A stretch of 36,909 nt of DNA from an uncultured Collinsella sp. (GCA_900541715.1 UQLI01000022.1:1-36909); one strand, 5' to 3'; positions 7,708 to 17,446 are shown, counted from the stretch's first letter. Notes: generated by a model from the sequence alone, not told the origin. A program made the numbers and translations.

Positions 7708-8283
7708 ATGCCCACGTCACAAAGCCAGAAAAAAGAAGCCATCGCCCAGGCGGCCGAGCAGGAGCTCACATCGCTTGCGGTTCGTGGCGTGCGTATCGCG
7801 GGCAACGCGTGCTCGCCGATCGTGCTGGTCAAAGGCGATTTGGACGAGGCCGAGCGTTCGGGTGGCGAGCTTGCCGCCGGCCCGGATGGCGCGGCGTTGC
7901 GCAAGGCGCTTGGGGCCATCGGCTACGCGCCCGAGGATTTTTGCGTGCTGGCAAGCGTCGCCGGCGTGGGTGACGGAGCGGTCGCGGTGGGCGAGACTCT
8001 GCCGTGCGAGCTGTTCCGTGAGGCGCTTGAGGCTTTGGACCCCGAGGCGGTTCTGCTGCTGGACGATCGCGCGGCCGATACCATGCGCGAGACCTATGCC
8101 GACATGCTTGTGGCAATCGACGACTTCGATACCGCTATGCTCAAGCCCGGCTTGGTCGCCCATGTGCAGGGCCGCCGCGTGCTCGCGCTCGACGGCTTTG
8201 AGGCGGCACTCACCGACAAGGCCGCTAAGCAGCGCATGTGGGCCTACATCAAGCAGCTGACCCCGGCAGCCGCGCCGCTGTAG
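7708..8283 (+). CDS. conserved protein with weak uracil-DNA-glycosylase-like features
   Basis: This encodes 191 residues with no family I can name firmly. GGAGA lies 5 bases before ATG 7708. The core (about 50-155) reads like the small alpha/beta fold of the uracil-DNA glycosylase superfamily: a segment GPDGAALRKALGAIGYAPED resembles the part of family 4 UDGs that precedes the next strand, followed by LDPEAVLLLDD and a late strand with VAHVQGRRVLALDGF. The GEAPG-type catalytic segment and the iron-sulfur cysteines of family 4 are not evident, so enzymatic activity is doubtful. The N-terminal 25 residues are a basic-to-acidic helix. The gene stands alone, divergent from trxA and convergent with the histidine kinase gene. 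Confidence 0.8.
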   Translation: MPTSQSQKKEAIAQAAEQELTSLAVRGVRIAGNACSPIVLVKGDLDEAERSGGELAAGPDGAALRKALGAIGYAPEDFCVLASVAGVGDGAVAVGETLPCELFREALEALDPEAVLLLDDRAADTMRETYADMLVAIDDFDTAMLKPGLVAHVQGRRVLALDGFEAALTDKAAKQRMWAYIKQLTPAAAPL

Positions 8284-8347
8284 CGGATTGGCGCCGGCGA
8301 GCGATTGCCTGGCGGGCAAGGCGCGCCTCGAGATCGGCGCCGCACTT

Positions 8348-9625
8348 CTACATCACAGCGCGCAGCTCAAACCGATCGCCGTTAATGCGGAACTGACAGT
8401 TGCCGTTCATGCGTTCGACGGCAAGTTTGATGCTCCTGGTGCCAAAGCCGTGGCCCGCATGCCGGGTCACGGGCATGCCATCGACCATGCGCGGCGCGCG
8501 GTCAAACGTGTTGGAAACTAACAGCAGCAGCTGGCCGTCCTCTAATCGCAGGTCAAAGTCGACGAATCGCTTTCCTTGGGGTGCGGCGCTTGCGGCGGTG
8601 ATAGCGTTTTCCAAGGCATTTGAGAGCACGCTAAACAGGTCGGCGTCACCTACGTGGATGGTTTCGGGTACGGCGGCGCGCAGGTTGGCGGTAATGCCGT
8701 TTCTATTGATATCCGAGTTAAATGACGAAAGCGCGATGTTTACGGTCTCGTTGGCGCAGAAGCGGCGTACGGCGGTGCGGTCGCCGGCTTCGCAGAGTTC
8801 GTCGATGCGATCGAGCGCCTCGTCGGTGTGACCCTCCTCAATTAAAGCGGCCAGGCCGCGTAGGAAGTGGCGCATGTCGTGGCGCAGAATCGACAGCTCG
8901 CGCCCAGATTGACGCCAAGCCTCGAGCTCTTTGATGGCGGCGCTGTCGCGGGTTTCGAGCATCCAGCGCTCTCGCTCGGCGGTTTCCTTTTCTTCGTATT
9001 CGCGCAGGTAAACGGCAAGAAACATAAGATAGAAGGCACAGAGCGCAAATGCCAAAAACTCAACCGTCACCACCGAGCCCGAGTGGAACAGCGTGGTGTA
9101 GACGTTGGTGGCATAGTCAAAGACGTAATAGACGAGCGGCAGGATTAAAAGGATGCCCAGCTCGGTGGTGCTTTTAATCGCCAAGCGTGGACCGATGTCG
9201 CCGGCCCAATGCAACAGGACGGCAAAGACGGCGAGTGTGGTCGCGATGCGCGCCAGATAGTACGCGATCTGAGAATCGGTTGCGGCAAATGCGGCGATGC
9301 CCATCCAATTGCTGAACTGGCAGCTCAGATAGGCACTCGTAATGCCGAGCACGGCAAGCAGCGGGCTCAGGCGGTAGCGCGCGCACAAATAGATGACGAG
9401 CGGCAGATGCACGACGAGTGGATATACCTGGCGGGCAAAAAGCTCGCCGCCGACGGCATTGGCGATCGAGAAGGCGGCACCGGTCACGACGCCGACCCCC
9501 AGCAGCTCAAGCGCATGACGCCGGTTGATCTCGACACCGCACAGCGCCGCCGAGGCAAAGACGCCAAAGAGCAGCGTCGTGGCGTGGTGGATTGCCCAAA
9601 GGACCATTTCGACCGAGGAGACCAT
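8348..9625 (-). CDS. membrane sensor histidine kinase (AgrC/GHKL type)
   Basis: This 425-residue membrane kinase is of the HPK10 class that pairs with LytTR regulators. About six hydrophobic segments occupy residues 5-205, then a linker helix leads to the H-box LRHDMRHF with phospho-acceptor H249. The ATPase domain shows the N-box (FSVLSNALENA, N336/N340) and a glycine-rich GHGFGT at 391-396. The canonical second G-box is poorly marked, as usual in this class. The ATG shares one base with the TGA of the response regulator gene, so the pair is translationally coupled. No peptide-signal gene (AgrD-like) or exporter was found nearby, so the stimulus is unknown. Confidence 0.93.
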   Translation of the reverse strand: MVSSVEMVLWAIHHATTLLFGVFASAALCGVEINRRHALELLGVGVVTGAAFSIANAVGGELFARQVYPLVVHLPLVIYLCARYRLSPLLAVLGITSAYLSCQFSNWMGIAAFAATDSQIAYYLARIATTLAVFAVLLHWAGDIGPRLAIKSTTELGILLILPLVYYVFDYATNVYTTLFHSGSVVTVEFLAFALCAFYLMFLAVYLREYEEKETAERERWMLETRDSAAIKELEAWRQSGRELSILRHDMRHFLRGLAALIEEGHTDEALDRIDELCEAGDRTAVRRFCANETVNIALSSFNSDINRNGITANLRAAVPETIHVGDADLFSVLSNALENAITAASAAPQGKRFVDFDLRLEDGQLLLLVSNTFDRAPRMVDGMPVTRHAGHGFGTRSIKLAVERMNGNCQFRINGDRFELRAVM

Positions 9626-10347
9626 CAGCGCCTCCCGCCCTCAAAGCGCGCCGCAAAGTAGGCGTCTTGGAATCCCTGCTTGCAGCTGCGCGAAAGCGGG
9701 ATGCACGCGCCCGAGCGCATGACGATGTCCGTGCGGTCAAAGTGATCGATATTGCGCAGGTTGACCTGGTAGCTGCGGTGGCATTTAAAGAAGACCGCGT
9801 TTTGCTCCAAGCGGTCCTCGACGCTGCGGAACGACTCGAGTGCCTCGATATCGCGTCCGTCGCGCAGGTGGAAGACCACGTGCTTGTTGCGCGCCTCGGC
9901 ATATTCGATGTCGGACAGGCGCAGGGCGTGGTAGCCAAAGGAAGTTTTGATCACGAGCTCGTCGGTTGCCGCCGGGCGCATGCTCGAAAGCTCGTCGAGT
10001 AATCGCGCCAGGCGTTCGTAGGCCACGGGCTTGAGCAGATAGTCGAAGGCGCGGACCTCGTAGGATTCAAGCGCGAACTCGGGCGACGAGGTGAGGAACA
10101 CCAGGCGCACGGCGGTGTCGGCCTGGCGCAGTTCGCGTGCGGTGTCCATGCCGTTGACGAGCGGCATGATCATATCGAGCAAGATGATGTCGGCGCGCGA
10201 TGCGGCATGGCGGGCCAGCAGGTCCTCGCCGCGCGTGACGAGCGCAACATCGACCGCCGTGCCCGTCTCGGTCGACCAACGGTCGATCACCCGGTGCAGT
10301 CTATCTAGAAAAGCGACATCATCGTCGCAGGCAATAATCTTGAGCAT
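9625..10347 (-). CDS. LytTR-family response regulator
   Basis: Response regulator of 240 residues. The receiver domain (1-120) has the acidic pocket D8-D10, phospho-acceptor D58 (LLDMIMP), T86 and K106 (YLLKP). The LytTR DNA-binding domain spans about 130-232, with the typical FKCHRSYQVNLRNID segment. An AAGGGGG sequence precedes the ATG. It is the first gene of the two-gene operon with the kinase. LytTR regulators often bind paired direct repeats; none was recognised upstream. No divergently oriented target gene is obvious apart from nadA, which has its own operator. Confidence 0.94.
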   Translation of the reverse strand: MLKIIACDDDVAFLDRLHRVIDRWSTETGTAVDVALVTRGEDLLARHAASRADIILLDMIMPLVNGMDTARELRQADTAVRLVFLTSSPEFALESYEVRAFDYLLKPVAYERLARLLDELSSMRPAATDELVIKTSFGYHALRLSDIEYAEARNKHVVFHLRDGRDIEALESFRSVEDRLEQNAVFFKCHRSYQVNLRNIDHFDRTDIVMRSGACIPLSRSCKQGFQDAYFAARFEGGRR

Positions 10348-10554
10348 TCGGCCCCCTTAAGTAGTTCGATTTTGCCACATCGGGCACGCGCCGCTTGCGG
10401 GGGTGCGGACCGTTTGCGCCCCACGGCGTGCAGCTCGCGCCAAGCGGTGTTGCGGTGGCGAAAGATGCCTCCTGCGCCATCGAGAGCTCAGCTATCCTCA
10501 GCTTGCCAGTTCGAAAATGGACCCGACCCAAGATTGAATCTTTATTTCAACTTT

Positions 10555-10598
10555 ACACCTAGGTTTACAGCTGTCTTGTCAGCTGTAAACCTAGGTGT
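10555..10598. promoter_or_regulatory. probable NiaR operator of the nad operon (perfect 19-bp inverted repeat)
   Basis: Arms at 10555-10573 (ACACCTAGGTTTACAGCTG) and 10580-10598 are perfect reverse complements around the loop TCTTGT. Each arm contains a smaller palindrome (ACCTAGGT, CAGCTG). It lies 42 bases before nadA, whose operon encodes the NiaR repressor as its last gene. Known NiaR sites in Firmicutes contain ACAGGTGT-like cores; this one is related but not identical. The likely promoter has TTGTCA at 10577-10582 and CATACT at 10599-10604, placing the operator over the -35 region. Confidence 0.75.
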
Positions 10599-10639
10599 CA
10601 TACTAAAGCCCCAAGATTCGCCAAAAGAGAGGGGCCTTG

Positions 10640-11665
10640 ATGGCACAGAGCGCGAACATGGATGCGTCGGAGCTTGCACGCGATATCGCGGCCGGCCTAG
10701 CATCGGCAACGACGGCAACGGAGCGCGCGGCACTGGTGCCCGCAGAGCTCGTCGAGGCCATTCAGCAACTAAAAACCCAACGTGACGCGGTGATCCTGGC
10801 GCACTATTACGTGGCGCCCGAGGTCCAAGTCGTTGCCGATTACGTCGGCGATAGCTTCTACCTGGCAAAGCTCGCCAAGAGCCTGCCGCAGCAGACCATC
10901 GTGTTGTGCGGCGTGGAGTTTATGGGCGAGAGCGCCAAGCTGCTCAATCCCACTAAGACCGTGCTGCTGCCCGAGCCGGGCGCAGACTGTCCCATGGCGC
11001 ACATGGTCAAGCGCGAGACGGTTGACGCGGCGCGCGCCGAGTACGGCGACGACCTGGCCGTGGTGTGCTACGTCAACTCCACGGTCGAGATCAAGAGCTG
11101 GAGCGACGTGTGCGTCACCAGTTCCAACGCCGTTAAGATCGTGTCCGAGCTGCCGCAGCAGCATATCCTGTTCATTCCCGACCAAAACTTGGGCCGCTTC
11201 GTAGCCGAGCAGGTGCCGCAAAAGCACGTCATCCTCAACAACGGCTACTGCCCGCGCCATCACATCATCACCGTCGAGCAGATCGTCGACGCGACGGAGG
11301 CCCACCCCGACGCGCTCGTGCTGGCGCACCCCGAGTGCAAGGCCGACGTCCTGGCCGAGGCCGACTACATCGGCTCCACCGCCGGCATCATCAAGTATGC
11401 CGAGGAGTCCGACGCGAGCGAGTTCATTATCGTGACGGTCCGCGGCGTGCTCTACGAGCTCGAGCGCCGCTGCCAGGGCACCGGCAAGAAGTTCTACTTC
11501 CCCGCGGTGCAGCCCACCTGCGTCAACATGGACCTCATCACGCTCGAAAAGCTCGTGCGCTGCCTGGAGACGGGCGAGGGCGAGGTGCAGATCGGCGTCT
11601 CGGACGAGGCAGCAGACCAGGCCAAGCTCACGCTCGACCGTATGCTCGAGTACGCAGCGCGCTAG
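10640..11665 (+). CDS. nadA: quinolinate synthase
   Basis: NadA (341 residues) condenses iminoaspartate with dihydroxyacetone phosphate to give quinolinate, the second step of de novo NAD synthesis, using a labile [4Fe-4S] cluster. Three repeated domains are recognisable. The likely cluster cysteines are C90 (LCGVEFMGE), C204 (GYCPRHH) and C294 (QPTCVNM). The substrate-binding segments AHYYVAPEVQ, YVNSTVEIK and HPECKADV are conserved. The start is ATG 10640, with GAGAGGGG ending 5 bases upstream; a TTG codon directly before it is ignored. It is the first gene of nadA-nadB-nadC-niaR. Confidence 0.97.
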   Translation: MAQSANMDASELARDIAAGLASATTATERAALVPAELVEAIQQLKTQRDAVILAHYYVAPEVQVVADYVGDSFYLAKLAKSLPQQTIVLCGVEFMGESAKLLNPTKTVLLPEPGADCPMAHMVKRETVDAARAEYGDDLAVVCYVNSTVEIKSWSDVCVTSSNAVKIVSELPQQHILFIPDQNLGRFVAEQVPQKHVILNNGYCPRHHIITVEQIVDATEAHPDALVLAHPECKADVLAEADYIGSTAGIIKYAEESDASEFIIVTVRGVLYELERRCQGTGKKFYFPAVQPTCVNMDLITLEKLVRCLETGEGEVQIGVSDEAADQAKLTLDRMLEYAAR

Positions 11666-11668
11666 AAC

Positions 11669-11704
11669 AATGTGACATGAGGGGCAGTCCCTTATGCCAC
11701 ATTA
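11669..11704. repeat. palindromic element between nadA and nadB
   Basis: The arms AATGTG-CAT-AGGG and CCCT-ATG-CACATT pair with two single mismatches around GCAGT. It begins 4 bases after the nadA stop and ends just before the nadB ribosome site. There is no T-tract, so it is unlikely to be a full terminator. It may instead modulate relative expression or stabilise the upstream message. Confidence 0.65.
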
Positions 11705-11721
11705 CAAGGGAGAGGATTCCT

Positions 11722-13098
11722 GTGGAAACCAAGCAATACCCCGATATGGAGTGCGACGTCGTCATTGCCGGCTGCGGCGTGGCGGGCCTGTACGCGGCCC
11801 TCAATCTGCCGACGAGCACGCGCGTGATCATGCTCTCCAAGGGCGCGGTCGATGAGTGCGATTCGATGCTCGCGCAGGGCGGCATCTGCGTGCTGCCCGA
11901 AGGCTCGGACTACGATGCCTTCTTTGAGGACACCATGCACGCCGGCCACTACGAGAACCGCCGCGAGAGCGTCGACATCATGATCCGCTCGAGCCGCTCG
12001 GTCATCAACGACCTGCTGGCCATGGGCGTGGACTTTGAGCGCAAGGCCGACGGTAGCCTCGACTTTACCCGCGAGGGCGCGCACAGCCGTCCGCGAATTG
12101 CCTTCCATGCCGACATTACGGGCAAGGAGATCACGACCAAGCTGCTCCAGGCCGTTCGCAAGCTGGACAACGTGCAGATTTTGGAGCACGTGGCCATGAC
12201 CGACATCCTGACCGCCGAGCGCGATGACGCCACGGTGTGCACCGGCGTCGTCGCCGTAGCCGTGGACGAGGACAACTCGGTTCGCCCCGCCGACGAGCTG
12301 GCAAATGCCGCTGAGGGCGTGCATGCCGGTAAGCCGTTTAAGATCCATGCCCGCCACACGCTGTGGGCGACGGGCGGCATTGGCGGCGTCTACGACCACT
12401 CGACTAACTACCCGCAGCTCACGGGCGACGCCTGCTACATCGCTCAGGAGCATGGCATTAAGATGGAGCACCTGGACTACGTGCAGATCCATCCCACGGG
12501 TCTGTTCTCGCCGCAGCCGGGTCGCACGTTCCTGATCAGCGAGAGCTGCCGCGGCGAGGGCGCGATTCTGCTCAACGCTGCCGGCGAGCGCTTTACCGAC
12601 GAGCTGCAGCCGCGCGACGTAGTCGCCGCCGCTATTCGCGAGCAGATGAAGCAGGACGGCACCGAGCACGAGTGGCTGAGCTTTGCCCCCGTCGAGCGCG
12701 ACGTGGTGACCGGGCACTTCGCCAACATCCGCGCGCGCTGCCTGGAGGACGGTCGCGACATCCTGGATGAGCCCATTCCCGTTACGCCGACGCAGCACTA
12801 CTTTATGGGCGGCGTGTGGGTCGACAAGGATGGCCGCACCTCGATGCCCGAGCTCTATGCCGCGGGCGAGACGGCTTGCAACGGCGTTCACGGCAAGAAC
12901 CGCCTTGCTTCAAACAGCCTGCTCGAGGCGCTGGTCTGGGGTCGTCGCGCCGCGTGGTATATGCGTACCGGCGAGTCGCTGGCCGTGGAGCAGGCGGGCG
13001 ATCCCGCGCTCGATGGCCGTCATCGCGCCCTGGGCGCCGACCCTCTGGCAATCGATGATTTGGCCCGTGCCGCCGGCACGCAGGCCGTGGAGGAGTAG
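11722..13098 (+). CDS. nadB: L-aspartate oxidase (short form)
   Basis: NadB oxidises L-aspartate to iminoaspartate with FAD, feeding NadA. Fumarate is often the acceptor in anaerobes. The FAD-binding motif is at 14-22 (VIAGCGVAG). The fumarate reductase/succinate dehydrogenase family motifs follow: DSMLAQGGI, RIAFHADITGKEIT, ATGGIGGVYDHSTN, the HPTG segment and the C-terminal NRLASNSLLEALVWGRRAA. GTG 11722 was chosen because AGGGAGAGG lies 6 bases upstream. An in-frame ATG at residue 9 is possible. At 458 residues it lacks most of the C-terminal helical domain present in the 530-540 residue enzymes. The gene does not look broken, because the stop is followed after three bases by nadC. Confidence 0.95.
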   Translation: METKQYPDMECDVVIAGCGVAGLYAALNLPTSTRVIMLSKGAVDECDSMLAQGGICVLPEGSDYDAFFEDTMHAGHYENRRESVDIMIRSSRSVINDLLAMGVDFERKADGSLDFTREGAHSRPRIAFHADITGKEITTKLLQAVRKLDNVQILEHVAMTDILTAERDDATVCTGVVAVAVDEDNSVRPADELANAAEGVHAGKPFKIHARHTLWATGGIGGVYDHSTNYPQLTGDACYIAQEHGIKMEHLDYVQIHPTGLFSPQPGRTFLISESCRGEGAILLNAAGERFTDELQPRDVVAAAIREQMKQDGTEHEWLSFAPVERDVVTGHFANIRARCLEDGRDILDEPIPVTPTQHYFMGGVWVDKDGRTSMPELYAAGETACNGVHGKNRLASNSLLEALVWGRRAAWYMRTGESLAVEQAGDPALDGRHRALGADPLAIDDLARAAGTQAVEE

Positions 13099-13101
13099 AC
13101 C

Positions 13102-13962
13102 ATGAATCCCATTACCATGAAACTCGTCGTCGATGATCTGATTCTGCAGGCTCTGCGCGAGGACATTACGTTTGAGGACGTGAGCACGGCGAGCGTGTGC
13201 CCCACGGCGCGTCCCGCTACCGTTGAGCTTATCGCCAAGGCCGATGGCATCATCGCCGGCTTGGATGTGTTCGCCCGCACCTTTGAGCTGCTGGATTCGC
13301 AGAGCTCGGTGCTGCTCGACGTTGCCGATGGCGACGAGGTGCACGCCGGCGACCATGTGGGTCAGGTGCGCGGCGATGCGCGCGTGTTGCTTTCGGGCGA
13401 GCGCGTGGCGCTCAACTACCTGCAGCGCATGAGCGGCATCGCTACCTACACGCACAGCATGGCCGCGGCGCTCGAGGGAACCAAGACCGTGCTCGTCGAC
13501 ACGCGCAAGACCACACCGGGCATGCGCGTGTTTGAGAAGGCGGCGGTTGAGATTGGCGGCGGCAGCAACCACCGTTACAACCTGTCGACGGCCGTCATGC
13601 TCAAGGACAACCACATCGATGCCGCCGGTGGCGTGACGCGCGCGATCGAGATGGCGCGCGCCCATGCATCGTTTACCACGACGGTCGAGATCGAGTGCGA
13701 GAACCTGGACATGGTGCGCGAGGCCGTGGAGGCCGGCGCCGACATCATCATGTTCGACAACATGACCCATGACGACATGGCCGCCGCTATCGAGCTTATC
13801 GCCGGTCGCGCCAAGACCGAGTGCTCGGGCAACGTGGACGCCAGCAATATCCGCGCCCTGGCTGATCTGGGCGTCGACTACATTAGCTCGGGCGCCCTGA
13901 CGCACTCCGCGCCGATCCTCGACCTCTCGCTTAAGCACCTGCGTCTGCTGGACGGTAAATAA
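13102..13962 (+). CDS. nadC: nicotinate-nucleotide pyrophosphorylase (quinolinate phosphoribosyltransferase)
   Basis: NadC (286 residues) converts quinolinate and PRPP to nicotinate mononucleotide, CO2 and PPi. The N-terminal open-faced domain (to about 110) leads to ERVALNYLQRMSGIAT, then the TRKTTPGMR motif that binds quinolinate. The phosphate-binding part is LKDNHID, with the late EIECEN, DIIMFDNM and SSGALTH segments. Three bases separate it from nadB. Its TAA shares one base with the ATG of niaR, so expression of enzyme and repressor is coupled. Confidence 0.97.
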   Translation: MNPITMKLVVDDLILQALREDITFEDVSTASVCPTARPATVELIAKADGIIAGLDVFARTFELLDSQSSVLLDVADGDEVHAGDHVGQVRGDARVLLSGERVALNYLQRMSGIATYTHSMAAALEGTKTVLVDTRKTTPGMRVFEKAAVEIGGGSNHRYNLSTAVMLKDNHIDAAGGVTRAIEMARAHASFTTTVEIECENLDMVREAVEAGADIIMFDNMTHDDMAAAIELIAGRAKTECSGNVDASNIRALADLGVDYISSGALTHSAPILDLSLKHLRLLDGK

Positions 13963-14507
13963 TGGACGCCCGCGAGCGTCGCCGTGCCATCATGGCCGTG
14001 CTCGAGGGGGCCAAGGGGCCCGTATCGGGCAGCGCGCTTGCCCGCGAGGTGGGTGTGAGCCGCCAGATCGTGGTGCAGGACATCGCCCTGCTGCGCGCTG
14101 ATGGGCACGATATCGTGGCGACCAACCGCGGCTACGTGCTGCAGGAGGCCCCCAGCAGCCCCGCCGTGCCTACGCGCTTGGTCAAGGTTCGCCACAGCGT
14201 GGAGCAGGCAGGCGATGAGCTCACGAGTATCGTCGACGCCGGCGGCGCCGTGCTCAACGTAATCGTCAATCACCGCGTGTACGGTAAGATTACGGCCGAC
14301 CTGGACATCCGCAATCGTCGCGATGTCGAGCGCTATCTGCGCGATATCGAGAGCGGCAAGAGCTTTCCGCTGCTGACGGTGACCAGCGGCTACCACTTCC
14401 ATCGCATTGCGGCGGAGGACGAACAGACCCTCGACGAGATCGAGGCGATGCTCAAGGAAAAAGGCTACCTAGCAGACCTGATGCCCTACGAAGACGATTT
14501 GTCCTAG
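13962..14507 (+). CDS. niaR: NAD-biosynthesis repressor NiaR
   Basis: This encodes 181 residues with the NiaR (YrxA) architecture. A winged helix-turn-helix (about 6-60, LAREVGVSRQIVVQDIALLR) is followed by a 3H domain, a metal-dependent nicotinate sensor, with its conserved histidines (H78 in RHSVE, H104 in NHRVYG, H145/H147 in GYHFHR). In Firmicutes NiaR represses NAD synthesis and niacin uptake when nicotinic acid is bound. Here it closes the operon it probably represses through the inverted repeat at 10555-10598, which gives autoregulation. The ATG overlaps the nadC stop by one base. Confidence 0.95.
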   Translation: MDARERRRAIMAVLEGAKGPVSGSALAREVGVSRQIVVQDIALLRADGHDIVATNRGYVLQEAPSSPAVPTRLVKVRHSVEQAGDELTSIVDAGGAVLNVIVNHRVYGKITADLDIRNRRDVERYLRDIESGKSFPLLTVTSGYHFHRIAAEDEQTLDEIEAMLKEKGYLADLMPYEDDLS

Positions 14508-14524
14508 TCGACGCCGCATCTATA

Positions 14525-14591
14525 AGTTGCGGTGAAATAGTTCCTAAAATCGGCATCCAAGACATAAAACAGGAACTATTCCACCGCAACT
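14525..14591. repeat. 21-bp inverted repeat downstream of niaR
   Basis: The arms 14525-14545 and 14571-14591 match at 20 of 21 positions around a 25-base loop; each arm runs from AGTTGCGGTG to AATAGTTCCT. The single difference would be a G-U pair in one strand's RNA. There is no T-run at either end, and a separate conventional terminator follows at 14631. It looks like a dispersed intergenic palindrome rather than a transcription signal. Confidence 0.8.
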
Positions 14592-14629
14592 GCCAAGGGT
14601 CCCGCTCCAAATTAGCTGCCCACATATGC

Positions 14630-14669
14630 AAAAGGAGGCCTCCGCGGCGATGCGGAAGCCTCCTTTTTT
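14630..14669. terminator. bidirectional terminator between niaR and ferredoxin
   Basis: A GC-rich stem (AAAGGAGGC..CCGC with GCGG..GCCTCCTTTTTT) ends in a T-run on the plus strand and in a shorter T-run on the minus strand. It serves the convergent nad operon and ferredoxin gene. Confidence 0.9.
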
Positions 14670-14708
14670 GTGCACGGTGTACTTTTGAGTGTGCAAGTGG
14701 GGGAGTTG

Positions 14709-14894
14709 TTACTCCTCGACGATCTCGGTGATCGCGCCAGCGGGGCAAGCGTCCTGGCAAGCGCCACAGGCGACGCAGGAGTCCTCGTCAGCGACGGTAG
14801 CGACGTCCTGGAGCTCCAGAACGCCAGCGGGGCAGGAGTCGACGCAAACGCCACAAGCGATGCACTCGTCGGCATCAATTACGGGATGAGCCAT
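14709..14894 (-). CDS. 2[4Fe-4S] ferredoxin
   Basis: A 61-residue clostridial-type ferredoxin that carries low-potential electrons in anaerobic metabolism. Two classical CxxCxxCxxxCP motifs are present, at about 12-23 (CIACGVCVDSCP) and 39-50 (CVACGACQDACP). They are separated by an acidic linker, and the protein is acidic overall. ATG 14894 has AGAGG 8 bases upstream; a longer frame to 14960 is not needed. It is a single-gene unit, with a candidate promoter at 14956-14983 and a shared terminator. Partners could include a hydrogenase matured by the Hyp proteins, but the sequence does not show this. Confidence 0.96.
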   Translation of the reverse strand: MAHPVIDADECIACGVCVDSCPAGVLELQDVATVADEDSCVACGACQDACPAGAITEIVEE

Positions 14895-14955
14895 GGTAGT
14901 TTCCTCTCTGTTGACCGACGCTACAGACGATGCGCGCCGGTTTGATTCGGGCAAA

Positions 14956-14983
14956 AACATACCACGGGAGCGACCGTTTGCAA
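14956..14983 (-). promoter_or_regulatory. candidate ferredoxin promoter
   Basis: On the minus strand, TTGCAA (14983-14978) and TATGTT (14961-14956) are 16 bases apart and about 60 bases before the start. Each hexamer matches consensus at four of six positions, so support is modest. Confidence 0.35.
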
Positions 14984-15116
14984 TACCCTCTGGCCGGCAT
15001 CTTCATACCGTTCGCCGAGTATGCCAAGGTTTACTAAAAAACGCGCAGGTGGGGCCGTTGAGCTGCGCAAATGTTAGCTAAAGGTGACTTGAAATATAGG
15101 GCGATTGAGCGTGCTT

Positions 15117-15290
15117 GCGGAAACCGCATCCCATTATTTTGTCGAAAAACGGGTTGCAGTTTCCGGTTAGGCCCGCTAGCGGAAAATGCGAGCCGGTATC
15201 AGCTCTCAAAACGGGCCGCGGTTTCCGGTTGAGCCTTCAGACGGAAACCGCGGCCCGGAATCCACGCTCAAAACGGGACGAGCTTTCCGC
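15117..15290. repeat. second array of six alternating half-sites
   Basis: This lies in the 657-base gap between the ferredoxin and dnaK starts. Half-sites are at 15117-15132, 15148-15166, 15179-15196, 15209-15228, 15241-15258 and 15270-15290, in alternating orientation and with the same consensus as the array at 106-278. The fourth and fifth form a perfect 16-bp inverted repeat (15212-15227 with 15242-15257). Units of about 61 bases repeat three times, and base changes in one arm are partly compensated in the other. The rest of the gap (14990-15110, 15300-15410) shows nothing I recognise. Confidence 0.8.
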
Positions 15291-15415
15291 AAGGCAGCCC
15301 CAGGCACCCTCGGACCCAAGCCTCAGCCATCTCTACATAGATCTCGATAGATTTGCCTAGAACTCAAACAGCGCATCTACCTGCGCATTTAAGAACCTAA
15401 ACTCTCAGCAATAAG

Positions 15416-15442
15416 AAATCTTATATGAATTGACTTAGATTT
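15416..15442. promoter_or_regulatory. putative HspR operator upstream of dnaK
   Basis: The dyad AAATCTTATAT-N6-ACTTAGATTT is found here and identically (all 21 fixed bases) upstream of clpB at 23800-23826. It differs from the streptomycete HAIR consensus CTTGAGT-N7-ACTCAAG but has a similar layout (CTTATAT-N6-ACTTAGA). A -10-like TATATT follows at 15445-15450, so the repressor would cover the promoter. It ends 109 bases before dnaK. Confidence 0.75.
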
Positions 15443-15551
15443 TGTATATTCCGGCCCATAAGGGGATACACTACATCCTGAAAGACAAGCCGAAACACCG
15501 CTCGGCAGACCGCCGAGTCGGTGCAAACGCACAAGAGAGAGGGAATTTCTA

Positions 15552-17444
<1,893 letters not shown>

Positions 17445-17446
17445 TC

